Of a stretch of DNA of 64,000 nucleotides, positions 8,447 to 16,304 are shown in pieces. A program made the position numbers and the translations under genes. The DNA is taken from NCBI GenBank assembly GCA_017484085.1, contig JAFUTW010000013.1, positions 1 through 64,000 on the forward strand, written 5' to 3'. Below the pieces are notes generated by a model, which was not told the DNA's origin, did not search any database, and worked only from the letters and a program-made list of their open reading frames with translations. Source of the DNA: Clostridia bacterium (GTDB lineage: Bacteria > Bacillota > Clostridia > Christensenellales > Aristaeellaceae). Positions within the stretch are counted from its first letter, which is position 1. Each line of letters opens with the position of its first letter.

Positions 8447-10174
8447 ATGAAAAAGATCGGTTCTCTGATTCTCTCCCTGTGCATCCTGCTGACCCTGTCC
8501 GCCTTTGGCTGCGCGGAGGGCGGCAGCGGGTACGTCCTCATGAATATCCCCTATGCTGATTTCTATGCCGCAGAGGTGACGGACGTTTCCGGTCTGGATG
8601 CGGTCGCCTCCGCTACCCTGGCAAAGCCCCGCGCCGGCAGTCTCGTCGGCGGCTCCTATCATGTCGGCGCGGACGGTGCTGACATCAGCGGCGTCATCTT
8701 CCCCGTCTTTGTCGAGGACTTGACCGCCCTGCCCACCCTCGGCGGCACCGAGGTGACGGATGAGAGCAGCGTCGCCATCACCGTGACCCTCAAGGGCAAA
8801 GAGCAGTCTGGCGAATACACCGGCGCGGCAGCGCTCTTCGAGGCGCCTTCCTATTCCTGGTATGTCCTTTCGGAAGAGCCCGCGCAGTACAAGGCGCTCA
8901 CCCTCGGCGACAAGCCGGCCTTCGGCGCTGTGACCGGTAAGGATGAAGCCGTCGCCGCCCAGGCAGCCTATATCGTGGACCGCCACAAGGACGTCGTCAT
9001 CAGCGTCTCCGGGCTGTCCGCCCTGGATGCCGCCGACGTCAGCGGCGTGGTCCTCACTGCGGAAGACGGCACCCGTGTGGGTCTGCGTCACCTGGAAAAC
9101 ATCTGGCGCAAGACGCAGTTCGGCCTGAACCTGGACAGCGCTGAATACGCGGCGCTGAAGGGCAAGCGCATCACCGGCATCCGCTACATCACGAAGGAAG
9201 CAAACTATGTGGTGGAAACGGATCTTGCCCCGGTCATCGAGGTTTCGGACGCCGCAGGCCTTGCTGCTATGAATGAAAACCGCTCCGGCAACTATGTCCT
9301 CACCGCCGACATCGATCTTTCCGGCGCAGAGTGGACGCCGCTCGGCGCCTTCGTGCAGCAGGGCACGGAAGGCGAGGCGGCGGAGATGCCGGATCTTTCT
9401 GCCGCGTTCACCGGCACCTTCGACGGCAACGGCCACGTCATCTCCAATCTCGTCATCAACCAGCCCGAAGGCTGGTCCCTGGGCCTCTTCGGCTGCATCG
9501 CAAACGCTGAGATCGGCAACTTCACCGTTGAGAAGGCTTCCGTGGACGGCATGACCATGGTAAGCGACGTCGTCGGTTACGCTTTCTGCTCCACGGTGAA
9601 GCGCGTCTCCCTGAAAGACGGCACGGTCACCGCGCACGCCGGTGAAATGAGCGGCGAGGGCATGTACGGCGGCATCGTCGGCGCAGGCATGTCCAGCCTC
9701 ATCAGCAAATGCGATGCTTCCGCAGCCATCGTTCTCCCGGATGATACGGCGAATGCGGGCATCATCGGCGGCGGTCTGGAAATGACCAGCGTGGAAGGCT
9801 GCACAGCCACCGGCAGCGTCACCGCGGGTGCAAACTGCTACGGTCTTGGCGGCATCTCCGGCTGCGGGTTCGGTTCGGAGCACTTCTCCGACTGCACTGC
9901 TGAAAACGTCACGATCACCGCGGCAGGCGGCTGCTCCTGGATCGGCGGCATCACGGGTTATGCCGGCGGCTTTGAAGCGGAAGAAGCCGGTATCCCCGTC
10001 ACCAAAGTCGAGCGCTGCAGCACGAAGAACGTGACTGTCTCCGTCGGCGAAGATGCGGAGGGCATCGGCGACTTTGTTGGCGCGGGCTTCTATTCGGAGC
10101 TGGCTGCGCAGGCGATGGGCGCGCCCTATGACGCACCTACGGTCTTTGTCATCACGGACTGCACAGCTGAATAA
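8447..10174 (+). CDS. Secreted GLUG-repeat surface protein, possible lipoprotein
   Basis: 575 residues. The N-terminus is a signal peptide with a lipobox-like end (MKKIGSLILSLCILLTLSAF then GC at 21-22). Residues about 25-265 form a non-repetitive region with two related sub-blocks (YVLMNIPYADFYAAE and later LEDLTALPTLGG); this part resembles proteins annotated with Tp47-type domains, but I am unsure. From about residue 265 come GLUG-type beta repeats: GLFGCIANAEIGNFTVEKA, GGIVGAGMSSLISKCDASAA, GIIGGGLEMTSVEGCTATGS and GGISGCGFGSEHFSDCTAEN. Such repeats form beta-helix-like folds in extracellular adhesins and glycan-binding proteins. Monocistronic, with its own strong promoter and terminator. 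Function unknown. Confidence 0.75.
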   Translation: MKKIGSLILSLCILLTLSAFGCAEGGSGYVLMNIPYADFYAAEVTDVSGLDAVASATLAKPRAGSLVGGSYHVGADGADISGVIFPVFVEDLTALPTLGGTEVTDESSVAITVTLKGKEQSGEYTGAAALFEAPSYSWYVLSEEPAQYKALTLGDKPAFGAVTGKDEAVAAQAAYIVDRHKDVVISVSGLSALDAADVSGVVLTAEDGTRVGLRHLENIWRKTQFGLNLDSAEYAALKGKRITGIRYITKEANYVVETDLAPVIEVSDAAGLAAMNENRSGNYVLTADIDLSGAEWTPLGAFVQQGTEGEAAEMPDLSAAFTGTFDGNGHVISNLVINQPEGWSLGLFGCIANAEIGNFTVEKASVDGMTMVSDVVGYAFCSTVKRVSLKDGTVTAHAGEMSGEGMYGGIVGAGMSSLISKCDASAAIVLPDDTANAGIIGGGLEMTSVEGCTATGSVTAGANCYGLGGISGCGFGSEHFSDCTAENVTITAAGGCSWIGGITGYAGGFEAEEAGIPVTKVERCSTKNVTVSVGEDAEGIGDFVGAGFYSELAAQAMGAPYDAPTVFVITDCTAE

Positions 10175-10205
10175 AAGTTACTTTCCCGGTTTATAACGCA
10201 ATATG

Positions 10206-10242
10206 CCGGCCCCGCCTCCAAGCAAAGGCGGGGCCGGTTTTC
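10206..10242 (+). terminator. Terminator of the GLUG protein gene
   Basis: CCGGCCCCGCCT (10206-10217) pairs with AGGCGGGGCCGG (10226-10237) and is followed by TTTTC. Confidence 0.9.
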
Positions 10243-10272
10243 TGCGCCTTATTCATATGTCTCTGTCATCTT

Positions 10273-11205
10273 TTACCCCTCTGCACTGAGCTGCCGGGCA
10301 GCATCGCGGAGGATGGGCAGCACGCCCTGCGTCAGCCTGTCCGGGTACTCTCCGCAGCGGTAGTAAACACAAGCCGACCAATAGGCGTGATACGCCGGAT
10401 CAATGGCATACTGATGAAGACACGGTTTTGCCGCAAGGTTATTCCGGACGTAATACAGGGGCAGCACGGTGAGGCCGATCCCGCGCTCCGCAAGCTCCAT
10501 CGCCCCCGGAAAACTCTGCGTCCTGACGACGCGCTTGACGGAGATCCCCGCGTTAGCAAAAGCAAAGTCCGTTATCCTGCGGATCCGCTGGCTGTCATTA
10601 AAGCTGATGAAGGGCATTCCCTCCAGCGCACGCAAATCCACCGTCCCTTCCCCCAGCCCGAATTTTTCGTGTGCCACCATGCAGAACGGTTCCTTGAGCA
10701 GGAGCTCCTGTCTTACATCCTTTGCCATCTGCCTTTTGCCGTGGCCGAACTCCGTCGGGTATTCATGTGCCAGGAAGATATCCAGCCGGCGGCTTGCAAA
10801 CAGCTCTTCCAGATCATTGGTGCCTTTTTCCACCAGGCTGATCTCCACCTGCGGGAAACGCACGCTGAGTTCATGGATGACATCGGACAGGAACAGCAGC
10901 GTGTTGTACCAGGAAGCGCCGATGGTCAGTTTCCCGGACAGCGGGTTGATCATCTGCTGGATATCCTGCTCGAAACGGTTCATCCGCTCCAGGATATCCC
11001 GGGCCATGGTGAGGTACAGTTCCCCCGCCGGCGTTGGGTCCAGCCCGTATTTGCGGCGCATGAACAGCTTGCAGCCAAGCTCCCCCTCGATCCTTCGCAG
11101 TGTCTGCGTCAGCGACGGCTGCGAAAGGTGCAGCTTCTCGGCCGCATGGGTAACATTCCTTTCCTGTGCGATTGCCAGGATGTACTGCAGTTCTTTGTCC
11201 GTCAT
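10273..11205 (-). CDS. LysR-family transcriptional regulator
   Basis: 310 residues, the usual LysR length. The N-terminal winged helix-turn-helix is MTDKELQYILAIAQERNVT then AAEKLHLSQPSLTQTLRRIE; the remaining 220 residues are the periplasmic-binding-protein-like effector domain (LTIGASWYNTLLFLSDVI, LTVLPLYYV). It lies downstream of the hydrolase-YfcC operon on the same strand but is separated by a hairpin terminator and has its own -10 region, so it is probably transcribed alone. The likely target is the palindromic T-N11-A site at 13842-13868 in front of that operon; the effector is unknown. Confidence 0.92.
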   Translation of the reverse strand: MTDKELQYILAIAQERNVTHAAEKLHLSQPSLTQTLRRIEGELGCKLFMRRKYGLDPTPAGELYLTMARDILERMNRFEQDIQQMINPLSGKLTIGASWYNTLLFLSDVIHELSVRFPQVEISLVEKGTNDLEELFASRRLDIFLAHEYPTEFGHGKRQMAKDVRQELLLKEPFCMVAHEKFGLGEGTVDLRALEGMPFISFNDSQRIRRITDFAFANAGISVKRVVRTQSFPGAMELAERGIGLTVLPLYYVRNNLAAKPCLHQYAIDPAYHAYWSACVYYRCGEYPDRLTQGVLPILRDAARQLSAEG

Positions 11206-11232
11206 GTCCTTTCATCCCCTTCCGCAGGAATC

Positions 11233-11238
11233 AGTATA
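11233..11238 (-). promoter_or_regulatory. Extended -10 element of the lysR gene
   Basis: On the minus strand TGGTATACT, that is TG-N-TATACT, ends about 28 bases before the lysR ATG. No convincing -35 box was seen, as is common with extended -10 promoters. Confidence 0.5.
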
Positions 11239-11257
11239 CCATACCCGCACATGAAAA

Positions 11258-11291
11258 ACGACAGAAATCCCCATGGCTCGCCCCATGGGGA
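11258..11291 (-). terminator. Terminator after the YfcC gene
   Basis: TCCCCATGG and CCATGGGGA (11268-11276 and 11283-11291) form a perfect stem; on the minus strand it is followed by TTTCTGTCGTTTTT. It separates the transporter gene from lysR. Confidence 0.7.
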
Positions 11292-11312
11292 AGAAGGAGG
11301 GATAGCGCGTGA

Positions 11313-12695
11313 TCAGTAGCCCATCCGGGAAGCGACGATCAGCAGCACGGAGCCGACGACGCACCAAATCGCGAACAGCTTGATCGCATACCGGAACCAC
11401 TTGGTGAAGGGAATGTTGGCGCAGCCGACGAAGCCCATCGTTGCCGCAGCGTGCGGAAGGATGAAGTTGCAGAAGCCGTCGCCGAAGTTGAAGGCCAGAA
11501 CCGCCGTCTGACGGGACATGCCGACAAGGTCCGCCACCGGGATAAAGATCGGCATGGTGACCGCCGCCTGGCCGGAACCGGAGGTGACGAAGAAGTTGAT
11601 GATGACGTGCATGAAGAACATCACAGGCGCCTGAATGATCGCCGGGAAGAGGCCCAGCGCATTGGCCATCGCGTTGACGACCGTATCCATGACGCCTCCG
11701 GCGGACAGGATGCCGGAGATGGCGTACGCAAAGCCCAGCAGGATGCCGGTCGTCGCCATGCCCTTCGCGCCGTTGCAGAACTCCTTGCACATTTCATCCA
11801 CCGGCATACGGTAGACGAGACCGGAGAGGACGCCCATGTACAGGAAGATGGCAACGGATTTGGCAAAGCTGAGGGATGAGAAGATGGCCACATAGATCAT
11901 GTAGAGGATGCAGGCCAGCACCACGATGGCGACCGGGATGTGCTTTTTCTCGAACTCGGGCACGTTATCGGGATCAAAGGTGCCGAAGTCCAGCGGAGTG
12001 CCGTAGACCAGGCTCTTCTCCGGATTCTTGCGGACCTTCTCGCCGTAGCGGACGACAAAGAGGATCGTCACGATCATGAACGGGATCATGCAGAAGAGGC
12101 GGTAACCCATTCCTGAGAAGACCGGCAGCTCCGCAATCGCCTGCGCGGTGCCCGTGTTGGGCAGGTTCATCGCGCCGCAGGAGAAGCCGACCGCGCCGCC
12201 CAGCATGATGATGGAAATACCGACGATCGCGTCATACCCCATCGCCATGGCGATGATGATGCCCAGCGGAGCAAACGGAATAAAGTAGTTGAGGTTGATC
12301 GGGATGCACAGCAGCGCAAAGACCACCATCAGCGCCGCAACGACCAGCCACTCCTTGCCCTTGGCCTTTTTGCTCAGCGTACAGGCTGCACCCTGAAACA
12401 TGCCGGTCGCCAGCACGATGCCCAGACCGCCGCCCGCGCAAAGCAGCGCGAAGATGATCTGTCCGGCGCTCTGCAGGCCGGGGAACACATACTCCAGGAT
12501 GCTCAGGGGATTGACCGGCGTCTTATCCACCGCATGATAGCTGCCGGGAACGACGACGGTCCGGCCGCCCTCGTCCTTGACCCTGTCAAAGACACCGCTG
12601 GGGATGACATAGGTGAGAACAGCTGCCGCGAGCATCACCACGAGGATGATCGCTAGTGAGTGGGGAACCTTGAACTGACGCTTTTTCGCTTGCAT
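11313..12695 (-). CDS. YfcC-family carboxylate/amino acid permease
   Basis: 460 residues, an integral membrane protein of the YfcC / C4-dicarboxylate anaerobic carrier superfamily. The N-terminus has the family pattern PHSLAIILVVMLAAAVLTYV then IPSGVFDR, followed by about 11-12 membrane segments and a glycine/asparagine-rich half near NLPNTGTAQAIAELP and VTSGSGQAAVTMPIFIP. YfcC relatives carry small organic anions, but the substrate cannot be read from sequence. The start ATG is preceded by AAGGAGG with good spacing. The upstream hydrolase gene ends 12 bases before it, so the two form an operon: the permease may import a substrate that the hydrolase processes, or export its product. Confidence 0.88.
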   Translation of the reverse strand: MQAKKRQFKVPHSLAIILVVMLAAAVLTYVIPSGVFDRVKDEGGRTVVVPGSYHAVDKTPVNPLSILEYVFPGLQSAGQIIFALLCAGGGLGIVLATGMFQGAACTLSKKAKGKEWLVVAALMVVFALLCIPINLNYFIPFAPLGIIIAMAMGYDAIVGISIIMLGGAVGFSCGAMNLPNTGTAQAIAELPVFSGMGYRLFCMIPFMIVTILFVVRYGEKVRKNPEKSLVYGTPLDFGTFDPDNVPEFEKKHIPVAIVVLACILYMIYVAIFSSLSFAKSVAIFLYMGVLSGLVYRMPVDEMCKEFCNGAKGMATTGILLGFAYAISGILSAGGVMDTVVNAMANALGLFPAIIQAPVMFFMHVIINFFVTSGSGQAAVTMPIFIPVADLVGMSRQTAVLAFNFGDGFCNFILPHAAATMGFVGCANIPFTKWFRYAIKLFAIWCVVGSVLLIVASRMGY

Positions 12696-12707
12696 GGGAT
12701 TGCCTCC

Positions 12708-13760
12708 TTATTTGATTTTTTCAATTCTGTTCAAAATGAGATCCGCGATCTCCAGGTTGTTCTTCTCCAGCATCATCATGTGGCCGTTTCCACGGATCCC
12801 GTGCTCCTCCAGCCGGATGAACTCATGTTCCACGCCGCACTGTGACAGCACATGGCTGGTCAGGTGATCATAGCCCGCATGATAGGAGGACTCGCTGACC
12901 ACCACGAAGATGGGGAGCCCTGCCAGCCTCACCAGCTTCGGCGCTGGTTCCGCCAGCACCCATCCGCTGTTGCGCTCCGGATCATCCGAAGGCAGAAGCT
13001 GAAGACGGAAATCCTCCGGGCGCTCCATCAGCGGTTCATAATGCATCGGAAGGTCGGCGATGCCGTAATTCTGCGCCTTCTCACACGTGAGATCCGCCGA
13101 AAACGGCGGTCCGGAGGGCTCCAGCGCAACGACGCCGCGGACGAGCTCCGGTACCGCGTCAGCCAGCAGCCAGCCGAAGGGGCCGGCCTGTGAATGCGTG
13201 ATCAGGATGGCCGGGCCGATCTCCCGCAGCAGCCGAACGCCGCAATCCAGCACGAGCCGCTGAGAATCTGCATTTCGCGGAAGGTACTCCACCTGAGAGG
13301 CGATGAACTGCCTGTCCGTTTCATCCGTGAAGGCCATCGTCCCCTCGCCCGGCCACTGCGTATGCCGGGCGGATTGCGGCCAGGAGCCAGCGGCGGACAT
13401 GAACCGCTGCAGCGACTCCAGCGAGTGATACATCCTGGGGCCGTTGTCCTCCGGGTGATAGGCGGAACGCCCGCGGCTGGGCTGCTCGCACAGGTAAACG
13501 GCATATCCCTTTGAGACGAAGTAATCCGCCCAGCCCATACGCCCGTCCGGCGTGATCAGCCAGTTGAGGTTCGTCTGCCCCGCACCGTGGAAAAAGACGA
13601 TGGGCCAGGGATGCTTCTGCTCTCTGGGGAAGAAGGCTTCCACATACATCTGGTTGCGCATGTGGCGCTTTCCCGGTTCGCCGACGATTTCACCGTCAAT
13701 GTAGAAAATGCTCTTCGCGCCCAAATGACTTTGATCGATCCTCGAAATCTTCAACTGCAT
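12708..13760 (-). CDS. Alpha/beta-fold hydrolase (esterase-like)
   Basis: 350 residues. The nucleophile elbow is ITHSQAGPFGW (Ser between His and Gln), the oxyanion region is IVFFHGAGQTNLNW, and the likely catalytic His is in GNGHMMMLEKNN near the C-terminus. The start is ATG 13760 (MQLKISRIDQ), with AAAGGAG just upstream; the open frame extends 53 residues further to 13919, but that part covers the promoter and the LysR-type box and is not coding. No signal peptide, so probably cytoplasmic. It is the first gene of the operon with the YfcC permease. The true substrate (an ester, lactone or amide) is unknown. Confidence 0.85.
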   Translation of the reverse strand: MQLKISRIDQSHLGAKSIFYIDGEIVGEPGKRHMRNQMYVEAFFPREQKHPWPIVFFHGAGQTNLNWLITPDGRMGWADYFVSKGYAVYLCEQPSRGRSAYHPEDNGPRMYHSLESLQRFMSAAGSWPQSARHTQWPGEGTMAFTDETDRQFIASQVEYLPRNADSQRLVLDCGVRLLREIGPAILITHSQAGPFGWLLADAVPELVRGVVALEPSGPPFSADLTCEKAQNYGIADLPMHYEPLMERPEDFRLQLLPSDDPERNSGWVLAEPAPKLVRLAGLPIFVVVSESSYHAGYDHLTSHVLSQCGVEHEFIRLEEHGIRGNGHMMMLEKNNLEIADLILNRIEKIK

Positions 13761-13796
13761 CCGCTCCTTTCCGTAAACCCTTACCTTTGTGGTTCC

Positions 13797-13802
13797 AGCA
13801 TA
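13797..13802 (-). promoter_or_regulatory. Extended -10 of the hydrolase-YfcC operon
   Basis: Minus-strand TGCTATGCT (TG-N-TATGCT) with only a weak -35 (TTTCCT) 17 bases upstream. A weak -35 fits a promoter that needs an activator. Transcription would start near 13790. Confidence 0.55.
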
Positions 13803-13841
13803 GCATCCGCCCGAAAAAAAGGAAAATATAAAAAGAAAATA

Positions 13842-13868
13842 CCAAAAATAGGAAAATCCTATTTTTGG
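13842..13868 (-). promoter_or_regulatory. 27-bp perfect palindrome, probable LysR-type binding site
   Basis: Two 12-base arms, CCAAAAATAGGA and TCCTATTTTTGG, flank AAA. The core TAGGAAAATCCTA has the T-N11-A dyad of LysR-type recognition sites. Its centre (13855) lies about 65 bases upstream of the predicted start of transcription of the hydrolase operon, the classic place for a LysR recognition site. Confidence 0.7.
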
Positions 13869-13875
13869 AAAGGCA

Positions 13876-13912
13876 AAGAAAAAGCGGCTCTCCTGCTCAT
13901 TACAGGGGAGCC
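13876..13912 (-). terminator. Hairpin terminator, minus strand
   Basis: Minus-strand GGCTCCCCTG and CAGGAGAGCC (one G-T pair) followed by GCTTTTTCTTT. It is the second of two terminators between the DUF6020 gene at 14123-16048 and the hydrolase promoter. Confidence 0.65.
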
Positions 13913-14011
13913 ATATCATTGTTATGTGCGTTGATCACGTATCAGGTTAATACTTGAAAGTATGGATTGTTTTCTCTTGTTCTTGCTTTTTTTATAACTT
14001 GACTTTAACGC

Positions 14012-14056
14012 AAAAAGAGGCACCAGCCAACCCTTGTCGGGTAAGCCAGTACCTCT
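14012..14056 (-). terminator. Long imperfect hairpin terminator after the AT-rich gene
   Basis: Minus-strand AGAGGTACTGGCTTACCC, loop GACAA, then GGGTTGGCTGGTGCCTCT and TTTTT. The arms pair with several mismatches. It lies 66 bases after the stop of the DUF6020 gene. The region 13913-14122 otherwise holds no convincing gene. Confidence 0.7.
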
Positions 14057-14122
14057 GTTTCTGTAGTATACTGTTTTGCAACGCGCCCAAAGCAAAAAAG
14101 CCAAATCAGTGGGAGAGCTGTC

Positions 14123-16048
14123 TTATACTGTGTTTCGATGACACAACGGATTTTCAATTGATATATAACTAACAACAAAAGGTAAAGCGACAACGATACT
14201 AAACATATACCGAAAATACGTAGCAGCTGTCGGGCCGACGAGTCCCGCCGCCAAACCAACATACAAAGGGATCAACATGAGAATTCCCACGCGAGTTTTT
14301 CTCCTGATCGCGTCAAACCCGGCTATAACCATAAGCCAAACGTATGCTGCGGCAGAACCAAGGCTGTCAAACAGAGGCATACGTAGAATCACTTTTCGCA
14401 TCTCTTCTAAAAAGCGTGCTGCTCTTCGCAGATGGACAGGCTGCACAAGATTCGGTTCCAGGGGCTTACAGTACCATGTTACGGTTTGATGAATAAACTC
14501 ATAACAATTGGTATAATTATAAGTTTGTTCTGAAAGTCTCTCTGACGGATAAAGAAAATCATATTTCCAGTAGAAGAAAGCATCAATGAAGGCATCTGGA
14601 TGACGCCTGGATATGGAGCCCCACACTTTCAGGAAGTCACTCAGATTATCCTTGTTCTCGTCCTTAAATGTTGCTTTAACCTTATCTGCAGAACGTTCAT
14701 CATACAATTCCGGCAGTCTCTCATAGTCCAGGACCGAACGAATTACTTCTTTTTCCTCCGGGGTGATGTCTTCTGGAAATAGCTTAACGATCCTGGCTGT
14801 CTGCATAAAGGGAACCGAAAGCATTTCCCTTATACTTCCGGGTGAAACCCGGAAAAATGGTAATACAATGTTCATCCAGCCAGTGTATAGTGTAGCGATA
14901 AAGGCCAACCAGATCAAGTACTGGCGCCGTTTCCTCTTAAACAGTAAAAATGCCGTAAAATAAGTCAACAAAAGAACATAAACGCCTTCATTGCGAAAGA
15001 GCATCATCCCTATGCTTGCAATCAGCATCAGAACCGTGTTACGCTTCCTCTCCTTGTGTGTATTTCTGCTCAGCGCAAGTATGAAGAGCAATAGAAAAGA
15101 CGCGTAAATGACATCCTTGGTAACGAGATTGATGTAATTCTGAATGATGGGGTGGATCGAGAAGAAGAAAACATAGAGTGTGCATCCCGTTACTGACAAT
15201 CCCCGCTCTTTTAACTCCGAAAGCGACATAGATACCACGGACAAAAACAAGAGCTCTTGAAGCAGCACATAAATCAGGATCCCCGCATTCCATGAGTTAA
15301 ACGCACATATTCCTGCTTGCACACAGAAGTGCAAAAACATCACATGCAGTATCGGATGATGATTTGTTAAACGGCTGCCCTCATACAGCAGTTGTACACT
15401 TGGCCTATAGGTCTCCATCTGAAAGCCTTCGGCCAATTCCAATGGGGTATCCCCCATTAAAATGCCAGGATAGAATAGTACGATTTGCAAAGCATAAAAA
15501 ATAAAAAGTGTTATAAATGTCGTAAGAAAAGGCTTTTGGGCAAGATGCACCTGATATAAGGATAAAAGACTTCCTGCTTTTTTTGTCTTTGGAGAATCGT
15601 ATATTAATAATGTGTTCGGTCTGCGCCAGAGAATGACCAATACGGCAAAAAGGATACATTCAACACCGCAAATTGAAATGATACTTTTAAAAACCTGAAG
15701 ACTGCTCCCGAAAAGGCACTCCGGTGATCTGTTTTCGTATGCAGCACCTGCCGTATAGAATATAGACAGGATTAAAGCACAAACTGCTGCACACGATGCG
15801 GTTCTCTTCCGTGCCTTCATCTCTTTCAATTGCTGAAGCACAAATCGGTATACTTTGTAAAACCCTATCAATAGGACAAGATCAATCAGAGGTTTCGGCT
15901 TAAAGCACTTTGCCAAATCCAATAAATTTCCAGATATACCGCCATTCCGAAAGAATTGGAACTCAGGACGTAATGATAAGAAGAGTCCGGTTACCAATGC
16001 CATTACGGCCGCTGTAATCTGTGCCACACTAACCGATTTCTGTTTCAT
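14123..16048 (-). CDS. AT-rich polytopic membrane protein, DUF6020-type
   Basis: 641 residues with about twelve hydrophobic segments. It shares with the proteins at 4282-6006 and 60733-62550 the pattern FYPGILMGD followed by TNHHPILHVMF, and then a soluble stretch near residues 415-500 (LFPEDITPEEKEVI, DYERLPELYDE). The ATG at 16048 lies in the order promoter-leader-ATG with a GAAAGAAGAAC purine stretch. Base composition is far more AT-rich than the flanking genes (about 40% GC by eye against about 60%), with A/T-ending codons throughout, so it was probably acquired by transfer. Function is unknown; a GT-C-like or polysaccharide-related membrane role is inferred from topology only. Confidence 0.7.
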   Translation of the reverse strand: MKQKSVSVAQITAAVMALVTGLFLSLRPEFQFFRNGGISGNLLDLAKCFKPKPLIDLVLLIGFYKVYRFVLQQLKEMKARKRTASCAAVCALILSIFYTAGAAYENRSPECLFGSSLQVFKSIISICGVECILFAVLVILWRRPNTLLIYDSPKTKKAGSLLSLYQVHLAQKPFLTTFITLFIFYALQIVLFYPGILMGDTPLELAEGFQMETYRPSVQLLYEGSRLTNHHPILHVMFLHFCVQAGICAFNSWNAGILIYVLLQELLFLSVVSMSLSELKERGLSVTGCTLYVFFFSIHPIIQNYINLVTKDVIYASFLLLFILALSRNTHKERKRNTVLMLIASIGMMLFRNEGVYVLLLTYFTAFLLFKRKRRQYLIWLAFIATLYTGWMNIVLPFFRVSPGSIREMLSVPFMQTARIVKLFPEDITPEEKEVIRSVLDYERLPELYDERSADKVKATFKDENKDNLSDFLKVWGSISRRHPDAFIDAFFYWKYDFLYPSERLSEQTYNYTNCYEFIHQTVTWYCKPLEPNLVQPVHLRRAARFLEEMRKVILRMPLFDSLGSAAAYVWLMVIAGFDAIRRKTRVGILMLIPLYVGLAAGLVGPTAATYFRYMFSIVVALPFVVSYISIENPLCHRNTV

Positions 16049-16096
16049 AGTTCTTCTTTCTTTTTAATCAAAAGGATTACAAGCCATCAATGTTTG

Positions 16097-16125
16097 ATTA
16101 TAATCAGCAAGGGGAGGCTATTCAA
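16097..16125 (-). promoter_or_regulatory. Promoter of the AT-rich DUF6020 gene
   Basis: Minus-strand TTGAAT (16125-16120), 17 bases, TATAAT (16102-16097). The -10 lies inside the 12-base palindrome TGATTATAATCA. The leader to the ATG at 16048 is about 40 bases. Confidence 0.7.
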
Positions 16126-16210
16126 CAGCTTATTCCCTATTAAACACATGCATGCGTTTCAATTGTCACAGTATCTTTTCTTTTTGCATTAAGCTTTAAT
16201 AATACAGAAA

Positions 16211-16266
16211 GTAAATGCTTCCTTCTGAAAATACAGAAAAGCCATTTCTCTGAAGAAAGCATTTAC
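16211..16266 (-). terminator. Long-arm hairpin downstream of the DAHP synthase gene
   Basis: GTAAATGCTTCCTTC (16211-16225) pairs with GAAGAAAGCATTTAC (16252-16266) with one mismatch over 15 bases and a 26-base loop. It lies between the AT-rich gene's promoter and the DAHP synthase stop, at the edge of the AT-rich segment. It may act as a terminator or mark an island boundary. The rest of 16126-16304 is AT-rich and shows no gene. Confidence 0.45.
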
Positions 16267-16304
16267 AGCTTTTTATATGCCTTGATTTTATCCGCTTTTC
16301 CGTT

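Noticed and set aside
13761..13919. N-terminal extension of the alpha/beta hydrolase with a hydrophobic stretch
   Set aside because: It overlaps the LysR-type box and promoter, is Phe/Ser/Tyr-rich because of the AT-rich DNA, and a good ribosome binding site precedes ATG 13760.
13922..14104. 60-codon minus-strand frame in the AT-rich intergenic region
   Set aside because: Covers the imperfect hairpin terminator; Lys/Asn-rich tail and no ribosome binding site.
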